Below are positions 1 to 10,100 of a stretch of DNA of 64,000 nt, in pieces. A program made the position numbers and the translations under genes. The notes under the pieces are model-generated. The model had not been told where the DNA came from. It did not search any database and saw only the letters and a program-made list of their open reading frames with translations. The DNA comes from Orobanche coerulescens (Eukaryota; Streptophyta; Magnoliopsida; Lamiales; Orobanchaceae), in assembly GCA_033398695.1 (NCBI GenBank), contig CM065802.1, forward strand, positions 145,562,096 through 145,626,095, read 5' to 3'. Numbering within the stretch: position 1 is the stretch's first letter; every line of letters starts with the position of its first letter.

Positions 1-153
1 GGTCTGTATATGAATGTCCCGATAGCGTGCGCTACGATATGATGCGTAGCGTGCGTTAGCTATATTTTGCTCCTTCAAAATATTATCGAGCGGAGATTGA
101 TCCAATTGAATGTTTTAAATGTAATTATCATCAAAATACATTTTGAGTCAACA
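1..153 (-). repeat. SIRE-like LTR, copy 1 (partial)
   Basis: This is the 5' end of an LTR in minus orientation, matching 3494-3646 and 6989-7141 almost base for base. It holds two 12-bp palindromes, at 23-34 and 47-58, spaced 24 bp. The rest lies outside the window. Confidence 0.75.
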
Positions 154-568
154 ATCTCCCCCTTTTTGATGATGTCAAACATTTAATTAATACCTGCAAA
201 AACATTTTGCAATGATTCGAATCAAGGTAAACTTGTTCGATATATTAGTAGATTTTCGTTTTTGGAGTATTCTCCCCCTTTTTGACATAAACAAAAAGGA
301 ACTCCCCCTGAATTGTTGCATATATTAACGAAAATGGTCATTATTCTGAATTGTTGCATTGTTAATATATATTAACGAAAATTGTCATTATTCAAGGTGC
401 AATCAACTATACTAGTAGACAACAGTAACAATAATGGCAAATACTTGTACATAACAAATGCCAAATGAAGAAATGCGAATTTCATTAAGATAAAATGCAC
501 GGAATACAACGAGTTTTTATGGCAAAAGACATATAGTTTGTTCAAATAACAAGTTTCTACATCAAACA
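154..568 (-). other. Polypurine tracts and 3' spacer, unit 1
   Basis: There is no gene here. Three purine-rich tracts (pyrimidine-rich on the plus strand) occur at 156-167, 272-284 and 302-309. The first directly abuts the LTR and is the likely plus-strand primer. Repeated tracts of this kind fit SIRE/Maximus elements. The remainder is AT-rich spacer with no convincing ORF. Confidence 0.55.
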
Positions 569-1846
569 TCAAAGATCATCAAATCTAAGGATCGGAGGAA
601 GACGAAGGGAAAGGGAACGAGGGGTGTGTGTAACGAATGAACTCGGATAACAGCCCACGAACTTCCCGGACTTCTGAACGCACTTCCCGGACTTCCGAAC
701 GCAGAGCTCCTCTCGTATCTCAGCGTGTGAGGTCTCGATGCCCCGCATCCGAGCACAGAGATCACTCTCCTCTTCTTCCGTCACCACATCTCTCATTGGC
801 CGTTTTCCTTTCGACGTCGGCTTCCTTACGAATTCCCCAGTCTGCATTTCTCGAAGGGTATGAGGTCCCCGACGAGTGATCTTTTCTTCGGCAGTGGGCA
901 TCCGTGATCCTTTCTCTACTTGGTCATCATCGCGTAGGTACGGAAAAAGAATCCAGCCTCTGTTGATCGTCCGGACGTAGTGCATAGCTTTAAGAGAAGC
1001 GTCCGAGATCTCATGTCCAAGGGAGACGGGGACTGCCTTGTCCTTCGACAAGTCGACTTGATGAAAACTGAAAATAGCCGAGAGGATTGAGCCGTAAGGC
1101 ATTCCAGCTTTGCGAGAACGAGTGGCGTAGTTTTTCGACCGAAACAAGTCTCCCTTCACCTTCATCCAACTGATGATGATGTCGGAGAAATTGACTTTAT
1201 CGTCGTTGAGAACGCGGTACACTACTTGCTTGTCCACGCCCACTAGTTTGTGCTGCGAATTAACCTTCGGCATAAGGCATTTCGTGAGGGCTACCAAAAG
1301 CAAGCGAATATTGACCCCAAAGTCGTTGTTTTCAAAAAAATCGTCCGTTATGTCGATAACGGCCTTCGAGCTCAGAAACTCTTTCACATCTATCTCACCG
1401 ACTTCATTGTCATCGGCCAAGGATTTTCCAGTACAAACAAAGCCATCACAGGGTAAACCAAAAATCTGAAACAGAACGTCTGAAGAAACTTTCACCTGAG
1501 TTCCTCCGACAAGACTTCCTAACACAAGAGCTGAAGACCCTTCATTTTCGGCAACATGAAGGTTGGCATAAAACTCTCGGACGAGTTCAGGAAAGATAGG
1601 GTTTTTGCATTCGACAAAACGAGAAATACCGAGCGAGGTGAAGAAATTGGAAATGTCAACGTTTACCCGTTCTAGACTTAAGAGATTGAAGAAGTAGCAA
1701 TCGGTGATGTGTTCTTGAGGGAGTATGTCAAAGAACACCCTCGAGGCGGTGGCGGAGATGAACCGATCCGCATCAAATTGGGCATTGAGAGGTCGTTTAA
1801 GGTTGTTGTATTGCTTTCCCATGGCAGTGCGATTCTTGCTCGACAT
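569..1846 (-). CDS. Accessory ORF, plant-transposon protein domain (array unit 1)
   Basis: The frame is open for about 425 codons from an ATG at 1846. The frame extends upstream to a TTG at 1903, but a plant start should be ATG, and the protein begins MSSKNRTAMG. A TATA box lies about 120 bp upstream. The core has the pattern PELVREFYANL, then a KVSSDVLFQIFGLP stretch, then MPYGSILSAIF. I recognise this as the domain called putative plant transposon protein, found next to plant LTR retrotransposons; I believe it is Pfam PF20167. Its function is unknown. Compared with unit 2, a 7-bp deletion near 706-712 shifts the frame, so the coiled-coil tail is replaced by about 45 unrelated residues. No gag-pol accompanies it. 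The paralogue at 4079-5347 differs at only a handful of core residues. Confidence 0.7.
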   Translation of the reverse strand: MSSKNRTAMGKQYNNLKRPLNAQFDADRFISATASRVFFDILPQEHITDCYFFNLLSLERVNVDISNFFTSLGISRFVECKNPIFPELVREFYANLHVAENEGSSALVLGSLVGGTQVKVSSDVLFQIFGLPCDGFVCTGKSLADDNEVGEIDVKEFLSSKAVIDITDDFFENNDFGVNIRLLLVALTKCLMPKVNSQHKLVGVDKQVVYRVLNDDKVNFSDIIISWMKVKGDLFRSKNYATRSRKAGMPYGSILSAIFSFHQVDLSKDKAVPVSLGHEISDASLKAMHYVRTINRGWILFPYLRDDDQVEKGSRMPTAEEKITRRGPHTLREMQTGEFVRKPTSKGKRPMRDVVTEEEESDLCARMRGIETSHAEIREELCVRKSGKCVQKSGKFVGCYPSSFVTHTPRSLSLRLPPILRFDDL

Positions 1847-1966
1847 GATCGGAGAAGGAATTGAAGTTTGGAGAGATCGATTTGCGGCTAGGGTTTTTTG
1901 CAAGATGAAAATTTTCAGTCGATTGCGTGCGTTAGGGAATGTGTTGTGATTTAGGGTTGTACGGCA

Positions 1967-1974
1967 TATATATA
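1967..1974 (-). promoter_or_regulatory. TATA box of accessory ORF, unit 1
   Basis: TATATATA lies about 120 bp upstream of the ATG at 1846. Upstream of it on the minus strand are three 12-bp palindromes (1992-2003, 2017-2028, 2084-2095), the nearest about 18 bp away. The ORF therefore seems to have its own promoter, separate from the LTR. Confidence 0.55.
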
Positions 1975-1991
1975 GTCAGCGAAGTTTAAGT

Positions 1992-2095
1992 TAGCGTACG
2001 CTAGGTTTTAGAAGGTTAGCGTACGTTAGGCTGAAAAAAAAGAGGCTTACTGGACTGTCCAGTGGAATTCGAAAAACTTTAATTAGCGTACGCTA
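1992..2095. repeat. TAGCGTACGCTA palindromes upstream of the accessory ORF, unit 1
   Basis: Three copies of the 12-bp self-complementary word or a close variant occur at 1992-2003, 2017-2028 and 2084-2095. The first two are 25 bp apart. They lie between the LTR and the TATA box of the accessory ORF, so they are promoter-proximal. Confidence 0.7.
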
Positions 2096-2709
2096 GAAGA
2101 GATAAATTCACCACTAGAAGGGGGGTTGAATAGTGGTGATTGCGGAATACCGAATTTTCTTGCGAGTAAAAGAAAATAGTGCGGAATTTAAAGACTCAAG
2201 AATTTATAGAGGTTCGGCAACTTGCCTACGTCCTCTCTCCGACTTTCTTTTTCTATTGGCTTAAGAAAAACCACAACCTTAACTCGTCTTCTATCGGTCC
2301 GAGTTCACAACCGTTACAATCCGCTTGTCTTCTATCGGTCCAAGCTCAACCTTTCCCTCAATATGAATGATTGTTTATCTAGTGTTCTATAGGAACTAGA
2401 TAATCCTCACTATACGAATATGGGAGTATAATCCTAACAATGCCGGATCAAAGATCCTAATAACACCGGATTAGTGACTCTTGATTCGTTTCTTTTTCGC
2501 TCAAGTGTAAGTGATGCAACACTTACAACCAAATGAAAGAATACAAAGAATAATGGATATTACAATTGAAATCGCTCTTGTATCTTTCTTTTCTCACAAC
2601 TTGTAATGCAATAAAATATATAAATCTGAGCTCAAGAACGCTTTGATTGCTTGTATGCTTGTATGCTTGAATGCTTGAAGTTGTGTGTTTGATACCCAAG
2701 TCCTTCGGG

Positions 2710-2717
2710 TATTTATA
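2710..2717 (-). promoter_or_regulatory. TATA box of SIRE-like LTR copy 2
   Basis: TATAAATA is on the minus strand. The nearest palindrome (2752-2763) lies about 35 bp upstream. A CAAGCATTCAAGCATACAAGC-like run of short repeats follows in the transcript leader. Confidence 0.6.
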
Positions 2718-2751
2718 GGTGCGAGACATCCTTCAAATTGAAACATACTAT

Positions 2752-3551
2752 TAGCGTGCGCTAATAGTGCCTTGTAACGTGCGTTAACGGTTTTTGACTT
2801 TAAATCTCTGAACGGTCACAAAGACTGTTGTAACGGTAAAATACCATGTCTAGCGTGCGCTAGTAATGAAATGGTAGCGTGCGTTAATCCCTGGTCAACT
2901 GGTCTTCGATCTTGACTTTGACAATGTCCGATTTTCTCTCCAACGACTCTTTATCCAACGGCTAAATTTATGATTAGCGTGCGCTAGCAAGTATGCATAG
3001 CGTGCGCTAGCATTAATTAAATCCAATATTTCCAGATTTTCCGGATCTGTATTGACTCTTGCTTCTAACGGTTGAAATTCAAACGGTAATATGCAGATTC
3101 CATTTAGCGTGCGCTAATGACTTTCCCTTAGCGTGCGCTACTGAGTTCTTTCATTAACGTACGTTACCTTGTGTAGCGTACGTAAAAGCTTTGACGAATT
3201 GAGTCCAGTAGCTACTGGACTACTAACCATAATATTGGTAGCGTGCGCTAGAGATGATAAGTAGCATGCGCTATGTCCATGCTGTAGCGTACGTAATATG
3301 ATATGTATAGCGTGCGCAACGTCCAGTTTCTGATTTCCTTCTAGACTTCACTGACCTCTGTAGACTTGCGATAGCGTGCGTTATATTTCATGTATAGCGT
3401 GCGCTAACTGTAGGTTCTTAGCGTGCGCTAACATTGTATAGCTTGCGTGCGCTATCGATCAGGCGACTTCAGTAGGCTGCAGCTGACTTGACTGGTCTGT
3501 ATATGAATGTCCCGATAGCGTGCGCTACGATATGATGTGTAGCGTGCGTTA
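2752..3551. repeat. U3 ladder of TAGCGYRCGCTA palindromes, LTR copy 2
   Basis: I count about twenty copies or one-to-two-base variants. Starts that I placed: 2752, 2775; 2851, 2875; 2975, 2998; 3105, 3129, 3155, 3174; 3239, 3262, 3284, 3308; 3372, 3395, 3419, 3443; 3516, 3540. Within groups the steps are almost all 22-26 bp, with one of 19. Every copy has CG at positions 4-5 or 8-9 or both. The sequence between copies is not repeated, so this is not a simple tandem satellite. Confidence 0.85.
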
Positions 3552-3646
3552 GCTATATTTTGCTCCTTCAAAATATTATCGAGCCGAGATTGATCCAATT
3601 GAATGTTTTGAATGTAATTATCATCAAAATACATTTTGAGTCAACA

Positions 3647-4078
3647 ATCTCCCCCTTTTTGATGATGTCAAAACATTTAATTAATACCTGCAAAAACATT
3701 TTGAAATGATTCGAATCAAGGTAAACTTGTTCGATATATTAGTAGATTTTCGTTTTTGGAGTATTCTCCCCCTTTTTGACATAAACAAAAAGGAACTCCC
3801 CCTGAATTGTTGCATATATTAACGAAAATGGTCATTATTCTGAATTGTTGCATTGTTAATATATATTAACGAAAATTGTCATTATTCAAGGTGCAATCAA
3901 CTATACTAGTAGACAACAGTAACAATAATGGCAAATACTTGTACATAACAAATGCCAAATGAAGAAATGCGAATTTCATTAAGATAAAATGCACGGAATA
4001 CAACGAGTTTTTATGGCAAAAGACATATAGTTTGTTCGAATAACAAGTTTCTACATCAAACATCAAAGATTATCAAAT
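3647..4078 (-). other. Polypurine tracts and 3' spacer, unit 2
   Basis: This is the copy of 154-568. Purine-rich tracts (minus strand) are at 3649-3660, 3766-3778 and 3796-3803. There is no gene. Confidence 0.55.
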
Positions 4079-5347
4079 CTAAGGATCGGAGGAAGACAAA
4101 GGGAAAGGGAACGAGGGGTGTGTGTAACGAATGAACTCGGATAACAGCCCACGAACTTCCCGGACTTCTGAACGCACTTCCTGGACTTCCGAACGCAGAG
4201 CCCGAAAATCCTCTCGAATCTCAGCGTGTGAGGTCTCGATGCCCCGCATCCGAGCACAGAGATCACTCTCCTCTTCTTCCGTCACCACATCTCTCATTGG
4301 CCGTTTTCCTTTCGACGTCGGCTTCCTTACGAATTCCCCAGTCTGCATTTCTCGAAGGGTATGAGGTCCCCGACGAGTGATCTTTTCTTCGGCAGTGGGC
4401 ATCCGTGATCCTTTCTCTACTTGGTCATCATCGCGTAGGTACGGAAAAAGAATCCAGCCTCTGTTGATCGTCCGGACGTAGTGCATAGCTTTAAGAGAAG
4501 CGTCCGAGATCTCATGTCTAAGGGAGACGGGGACTGCCTTGTCCTTCGACAAGTCGACTTGATGAAAACTGAAAATAGCCGAGAGGATTGAGCCGTAAGG
4601 CATTCCAGCTTTGCGAGAACGAGTGGCGTAGTTTTTCGACCGAAACAAGTCTCCCTTCACCTTCATCCAACTGATGATGATGTCGGAGAAATTGACTTTA
4701 TCGTCGTTGAGAACGCGGTACACTACTTGCTTGTCCACGCCCACTAGTTTGTGCTGCGAATTAACCTTCGGCATAAGGCATTTCGTGAGGGCTACCAAAA
4801 GCAGGCGAATATTGACCCCAAAGTCGTTGTTTTCAAAAAAATCATCTGTTATGTTGATAACGGCCTTCGAGCTCAGAAACTCTTTCACATCTATCTCACC
4901 GACTTCATTGTCATCGGCCAAGGATTTTCCAGTACAAACAAAGCCATCACAGGGTAAACCAAAAATCTGAAACAGAACGTCTGAAGAAACTTTCACCCGA
5001 GTTCCTCCGACAAGACTTCCTAACACAAGAGCTGAAGACCCTTCATTTTCGGCAACATGAAGGTTGGCATAAAACTCTCGGACGAGTTCAGGAAAGATAG
5101 GGTTTTTGCATTCGACAAAACGAGAAATACCGAGCGAGGAGAAGAAATTGGAAATGTCAACGTTTACCCGTTCTAGACTTAAGAGATTGAAGAAGTAGCA
5201 ATCGGTGATGTGTTCTTGAGGGAGTATGTCAAAGAACACCCTCGAGGCGGTGGCGTAGATGAACCGATCCGCATCAAATTGGGCATTGAGAGGTCGTTTA
5301 AGGTTGTTGTATTGCTTTCCCATGGCAGTGCGATTCTTGCTCGACAT
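4079..5347 (-). CDS. Accessory ORF, plant-transposon protein domain (array unit 2)
   Basis: The frame is open for about 422 codons from the ATG at 5347 and is the better preserved of the two copies. Order of parts: basic N-terminus (residues 1-25), a globular plant-transposon-protein core (about 30-300) with PELVREFYANL and MPYGSILSAIF, a basic linker with KGKRPMRDVV, an acidic EEEESD patch, then a C-terminal heptad-like segment (RALRSEVQEVRSEVREV) predicted to form a coiled coil. No transmembrane span or signal peptide is evident, so an envelope role is not supported. The basic linker, acidic patch and coiled coil would fit a nuclear, dimerising protein, but this is inference. It lies between LTRs of a unit with no gag-pol. 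Confidence 0.75.
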   Translation of the reverse strand: MSSKNRTAMGKQYNNLKRPLNAQFDADRFIYATASRVFFDILPQEHITDCYFFNLLSLERVNVDISNFFSSLGISRFVECKNPIFPELVREFYANLHVAENEGSSALVLGSLVGGTRVKVSSDVLFQIFGLPCDGFVCTGKSLADDNEVGEIDVKEFLSSKAVINITDDFFENNDFGVNIRLLLVALTKCLMPKVNSQHKLVGVDKQVVYRVLNDDKVNFSDIIISWMKVKGDLFRSKNYATRSRKAGMPYGSILSAIFSFHQVDLSKDKAVPVSLRHEISDASLKAMHYVRTINRGWILFPYLRDDDQVEKGSRMPTAEEKITRRGPHTLREMQTGEFVRKPTSKGKRPMRDVVTEEEESDLCARMRGIETSHAEIREDFRALRSEVQEVRSEVREVRGLLSEFIRYTHPSFPFPLSSSDP

Positions 5348-5467
5348 GATCGGAGAAGGAATTGAAGTTTGGAGAGATCGATTTGCGGCTAGGGTTTTTT
5401 GCAAGATGAAAATTTTCAGTCGATTGCGTGCGTTAGGGAATGTGTTGTGATTTAGGGTTGTACGGCA

Positions 5468-5475
5468 TATATATA
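5468..5475 (-). promoter_or_regulatory. TATA box of accessory ORF, unit 2
   Basis: TATATATA lies about 120 bp upstream of the ATG at 5347. Palindromes at 5492-5503 and 5580-5591 lie upstream. The middle copy seen in unit 1 is degraded here (around 5517), in a stretch with several small indels relative to unit 1. Confidence 0.5.
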
Positions 5476-6200
5476 GTCGTGAAGTTTAAGTTAGCGTACG
5501 CTAGGTTTTAGAAGGTTAGCGACGTTAAATGAAAAAAAGAGGCTTACTGACTGCCCAAAGGGAATTCGAAAACTTTAATTAGCGTACGCTAGAAGAGATA
5601 AATTCACCACTAGAAGGGGGTTGAATAGTGGTGATTGCGAATACCGAATTTTCTTGCGAGTACAAGAAAATAGAGCGGAATGTAAAGACTCAATAAATTA
5701 TATAGGTTCGTCACCTTGCCTCCGTCCTCTCTCCGACTTTCTTGTTCAAGAGGCTTAAGAAAAACCACAACCTTAACTCGTCTTCTCTCGGTCCGAGTTC
5801 ACAATCACAATCCGCTTGTCTTCTATCGGTCCAAGCTCAACCTTTCCCTCAATATGAATGATTGTTTATCTAGTGTTCTATAGGAACTAGATAATCCTCA
5901 CTATACGAATATGGGAGTATAATCCTAACAATGCCGGATCAAAGATCCTAATAACACCGGATTAGTGACTCTTGATTCGTTTCTTTTTCGCTCAAGTGTA
6001 AGTGATGCAACACTTACAACCAAATGAAAGAATACAAAGAATAATAGATATTACAATTGAAATCGCTCTTGTATCTTTCTTTTCTCACAACTTGTAATGC
6101 AATAAAATATATAAATCTGAGCTCAAGAACGCTTTGATTGCTTGTATGCTTGTATGCTTGAATGCTTGAAGTTGTGTGTTTGATACCCAAGTCCTTCGGG

Positions 6201-6208
6201 TATTTATA
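6201..6208 (-). promoter_or_regulatory. TATA box of SIRE-like LTR copy 3
   Basis: TATAAATA on the minus strand, same context as 2710-2717. Confidence 0.6.
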
Positions 6209-6246
6209 GGTGCGAGACATCCTTCAAATTCTGAAAAACATACTAT

Positions 6247-7046
6247 TAGCGTGCGCTAATAGTGCCTTGTAACGTGCGTTAACGGTTTTTGACTTTAAAT
6301 CTCTGAACGGTCACAAAGACTATTGTAACGGTAAAATACCATGTCTAGCGTGCGCTAGTAATGAAATGGTAGCGTGCGTTAATCCCTGGTCAACTGGTCT
6401 TCGATCTTGACTTTGACAATGTCCGATTTTCTCTCCAACGACTCTTTATCCAACGGCTAAATTTATGATTAGCGTGCGCTAGCAAGTATGCATAGCGTGC
6501 GCTAGCATTAATTAAATCCAATATTTCCAGATTTTCCGGATCTGTATTGACTCTTGCTTCTAACGGTTGAAATTCAAACGGTAATATGCAGATTCCATTT
6601 AGCGTGCGCTAATGACTTTCCCTTAGCGTGCGCTACTGAGTTCTTTCATTAACGTACGTTACCTTGTGTAGCGTATGTAAAAGCTTTGACGAATTGAGTC
6701 CAGTAGCTACTGGACTACTAACCATAATATTGGTAGCGTGCGCTAGAGATGATAAGTAGCGTGCGCTATGTCCATGCTGTAGCGTACGTAATATGATATG
6801 TATAGCGTGCGCAACGTCCAGTTTCTGATTTCCTTCCAGACTTCACTGACCTCTGTAGACTTGCGATAGCGTGCGTTATATTTGATGTATAGCGTGCGCT
6901 AACTGTAGGTTCTTAGCGTGCGCTAACATTGTATAGCTTGCGTGCGCTATCGATCAGGCGACTTCAGTAGGCTGCAGCTGACTTGACTGGTCTGTATATG
7001 AATGTCCCGATAGCATGCGCTACGATATGATGCATAGCGTGCGTTA
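6247..7046. repeat. U3 ladder of TAGCGYRCGCTA palindromes, LTR copy 3
   Basis: About twenty copies, collinear with 2752-3551 and with the same 22-26 bp steps. A few copies differ by one base between the two LTRs, for example tagcatgcgcta in one and tagcgtgcgcta in the other. Confidence 0.85.
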
Positions 7047-7141
7047 GCTATATTTTGCTCCTTCAAAATATTATCGAGCCGAGATTGATCCAATTGAATG
7101 TTTTGAATGTAATTATCATCAAAATACATTTTGAGTCAACA

Positions 7142-10100
7142 AAGCTATGCCAAATTTATGAAAGATATTCTTTCTAACAAACGAAGGCTTAAAGAATACG
7201 AAACTGTCATGTTAACAGAGGAATGCAGCGCAATACTACAAAAGAAGTTGCCACCCAAGCTAAAAGATCCGGGAACTTTCACAATCCCGTGTAAAATTGG
7301 TGAAGTGAATTTTGGCAAAGCTCTTTGTGATTTAGGGGCAAGTATCAACTTGATGCCCCTGTCAATTTTCAACAAACTGAACTTGGGAGAAGCAAAAGCA
7401 ACAACCGTTTCACTACAATTAGCCGATCGGTCAATCAAATATCCACGTGGGATAATAGAAGATGTGCTCGTCAAGGTTGATAAATTCATATTTCCAGCAG
7501 ATTTTATCATCCTTGACATGGAAGAAGATCAGGATATTCCCATTATTTTGGGACGACCATTTCTCGCAACCGGACGTGCTCTTATTGACGTCTATGAAGG
7601 AAAGCTAATTCTCAGAGTGGAAGACGAACATGTCATCTTCGATGTCCTAATAACTTTGAATCAACCCTCCACAGATGAGTATTGTCTAAAAATAGACGCA
7701 CTTGAAGCCATGGTAAACAAGTCTTTGGAGAAAATTCTATCTAAAGATCCTCTTGAGACATGTATAGCAAATTCTCTAAATAGCATGGAAGAAGAATATC
7801 ACTTGGCCGAAACAGTTAACTATCTGGAATCACTACCACCCTTAAGAAGGCATTCACATTTTGAAGAATTGGGGACAAGTTCCTCTAAACCCCTCCCTTC
7901 TTTACAAGAAGCTCCAATACTTGATCTCAAACCTCTACCCACACATTTGAGATACGCTTACTTGGGCATTTCCTCTACACTTCCGGTCATCATATCTAAC
8001 ATATTGACCGAACTTGAAGAAGGGAAATTATTAAGGTTATTGAGGAATCACAAAAGAGCAATTGGATGGACTATTGCGGACATTAGAGGAATAAGCCCCT
8101 GTATATGCACTCACAAAGTCTTGATGGAAGATGACTGCAAACCTTCAATTGAGCATCAACGACGTTTGAATCCAAACATGAAGGAAATTGTGAAGGCAGA
8201 GATTCTTAAATTACTTGACGCTGGAATCATTTATCCAATCTCAGATAGTCCATGGGTGAGACCTGTACATATGGTGTCCAAAAAGAGTGGAATCACGATC
8301 ATAGAGAACGAGAACAATGAACTTATACTGACACGACCAATCAAAGGATGGAGAATGTGCATTGATTACAGGAAACTAAACAAGACGACCAGAAAAGATC
8401 ATTTTCCACTCCCATTTATTGATCAGATGCTCGATAGATTGGCGGGACATTCTTACTACTGTTTTCTCGACGGCTATTCAGGGTACAACCAAATCGTATA
8501 GCCCCAGAAGACCAAGAGAAAACAACATTCACATGCCCTTATGGAACATTTGCCTATAAAAGAATCCCATTTGGATTGTGCAATGCTCCAGCTACATTTC
8601 AGAGATGCATGATGTCAATATTCTCAGACATGGTTGAAAAATTCATTGAAGTTTTCATGGACGATTTTTCAGTTTTCGGTGATTCATTTGATAAATGCCT
8701 AAATCACTTAGGCATGGTCTTGGAAAGATGTGAAGACACAAATCTAGTTCTCAATTGGGAGAAATGTCACTTCATGGTCCAGGAAGGAATCGTACTTGGC
8801 CATAGAATCTCACAACATAGAATTGAAGTCGATAAGGCAAAGATCCAAGTGATTGCAAAACTTCCTCCACCAATTTCGGTGAAAGGAGTAAGGAGTTTTC
8901 TCGGGCATGCAGGATTCTATCGGAGGTTCATAAAAGATTTCTCAAAAATAGCAAAACCTCTCTGTTCTTTGCTTGAGAAAGATACACCATTCCTTTTCAC
9001 AAATGAATGCCACGCGGCCTTTGCAACTTTGAAGGATAAGCTTACATCAGCTCCAATCATCATTTCTCCAGATTGGACTATTCCATTCATTTTGATGTAC
9101 GATGCAAGTGATTATTCCGTGGGGGCCGTGCTGGGCCAGAAGAAGGACAAAATGATGCAAGTGATCCATTATGCTAGCAGGACTATGAATGATGCTCAGC
9201 TGCACTACACAACAACTGAAAAAGAGATACTTGCGGTGGTTTATGCCTTTGACAAATTTCGATCCTACTTATTGGGATCGAAGGTCATTGTCTACACTGA
9301 TCATTAAACTTTGAAATATTTAATGACAAAGCAAGATGCAAAGTCAAGGCTAATCCGATGGGTTCTACTTATGCAAGAATTTGACATAGAAATCAGAGAC
9401 AGAAAGAGAACAGAAAACCAAGTGGCGGATCATCTCTCTAGACTAGACCAAAACAATGCTCAAGAGAAGGAAATAAATGAAGTATTTCCGGATGAACAAC
9501 TATTCCAAATCTCTAATATCCAGGAAAAACAAAATGCACCATGGTATGCTGACATCGTTAATTTCCTTGTTAGTGGAATAATTCACCCAAATTTTTCCCA
9601 TGATCAAAAGAAAAAATTCTTCTCCGAGTTGAAATACTATTACTGGGAAGATCCTCTATTGTTCAGATGAGGACCTGATCAAATCATCCAGAGATGCATA
9701 CCGGAAGAAGAAATGGAGAAGGTATTAGAAAGATGTCATTCCTCTCACTATGGAGGACATTTAGGGGGTTCAAAAACAGCAGCAAAAATTCTTGAAGCAG
9801 GATTCTATTGGCCCACTCTGTTCAAAGATGCACATACACTTGTCTCGAAGTGTGACCGGTGCCAAAGACATGAAAACATGTCAAAAAGAAATGAAATGCC
9901 AATGAATTTCATCCTTGAAGTTGAAATCTTCGACGTTTGGGGAATTGATTTCATGGGACCCTTTCCATCATTGTTCTCTAATGAATACATCCTTGTAGCT
10001 GTGGACTACGTATCTAAATGGGTGGAGGTTGTTGCATTACCAACAAACGAAGCTAAGGTCGTGGTAAATTTTCTAAAGAAAAATATATTCACTTGCTTCG

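Larger units (their letters stand above)
2108..3646 (-). repeat. SIRE-like LTR, copy 2 (shared by both units)
   Basis: The right end at 3646 is firm: TGTTGACTCA on the minus strand, preceded by a purine tract. The left boundary is uncertain. It is placed near the tract reading CAACCCCCCTTCTAGTG on the minus strand, a segment usually close to the 3' end of such LTRs. A TATA box is at 2710-2717. The U3 portion (2752-3551) is full of TAGCGTGCGCTA-type palindromes. Both internal regions abut this single LTR. Confidence 0.65.
1..7141 (-). mobile_element. Tandem array of a SIRE/Maximus-like non-autonomous LTR element
   Basis: The sequence repeats with a period of about 3.49 kb. LTR right ends lie at 153, 3646 and 7141, each reading TGTTGACTCA on the minus strand. 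The order is LTR, internal, LTR, internal, LTR, with the left LTR cut by the window edge. A purine tract (AAAAAGGGGGAG on the minus strand) precedes the LTR start, as in Ty1/copia SIRE/Maximus elements. Each internal region is only about 2 kb and carries one accessory ORF. I see no gag, protease, RT, RNase H or integrase, and no TGGTATCAGAGC-type primer site. The right end abuts the Athila protease region at 7142, so the array was inserted there. The first five bases after it, AAGCT, are the expected target duplication, but the partner lies outside the window. The copia assignment rests on terminal features only. Confidence 0.75.
5606..7141 (-). repeat. SIRE-like LTR, copy 3
   Basis: The right end at 7141 abuts Athila sequence exactly where the homologous Athila copy continues uninterrupted (26934 onward), so the boundary is firm. 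The left boundary is approximate. The TATA box is at 6201-6208. The palindrome ladder runs 6247-7046 and matches that of LTR copy 2 with few differences. Confidence 0.65.

Noticed and set aside
1847..1903. Longer start (444 codons) for the SIRE-like accessory ORF
   Set aside because: The upstream start codon is TTG, which is not a normal plant start; the first in-frame ATG is at 1846 (5347 in unit 2).
2752..3551. Regularly spaced short repeats resembling a CRISPR array
   Set aside because: The repeated word is only 12 bp, self-complementary and variable, the spacers are about 11 bp, and the DNA is plant retrotransposon LTR.
7145..7519. 124-codon minus-strand ORF over Athila protease, repeated at 26932-27306
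   Set aside because: Shadow of the conserved protease frame, with no similarity of its own that I recognise.
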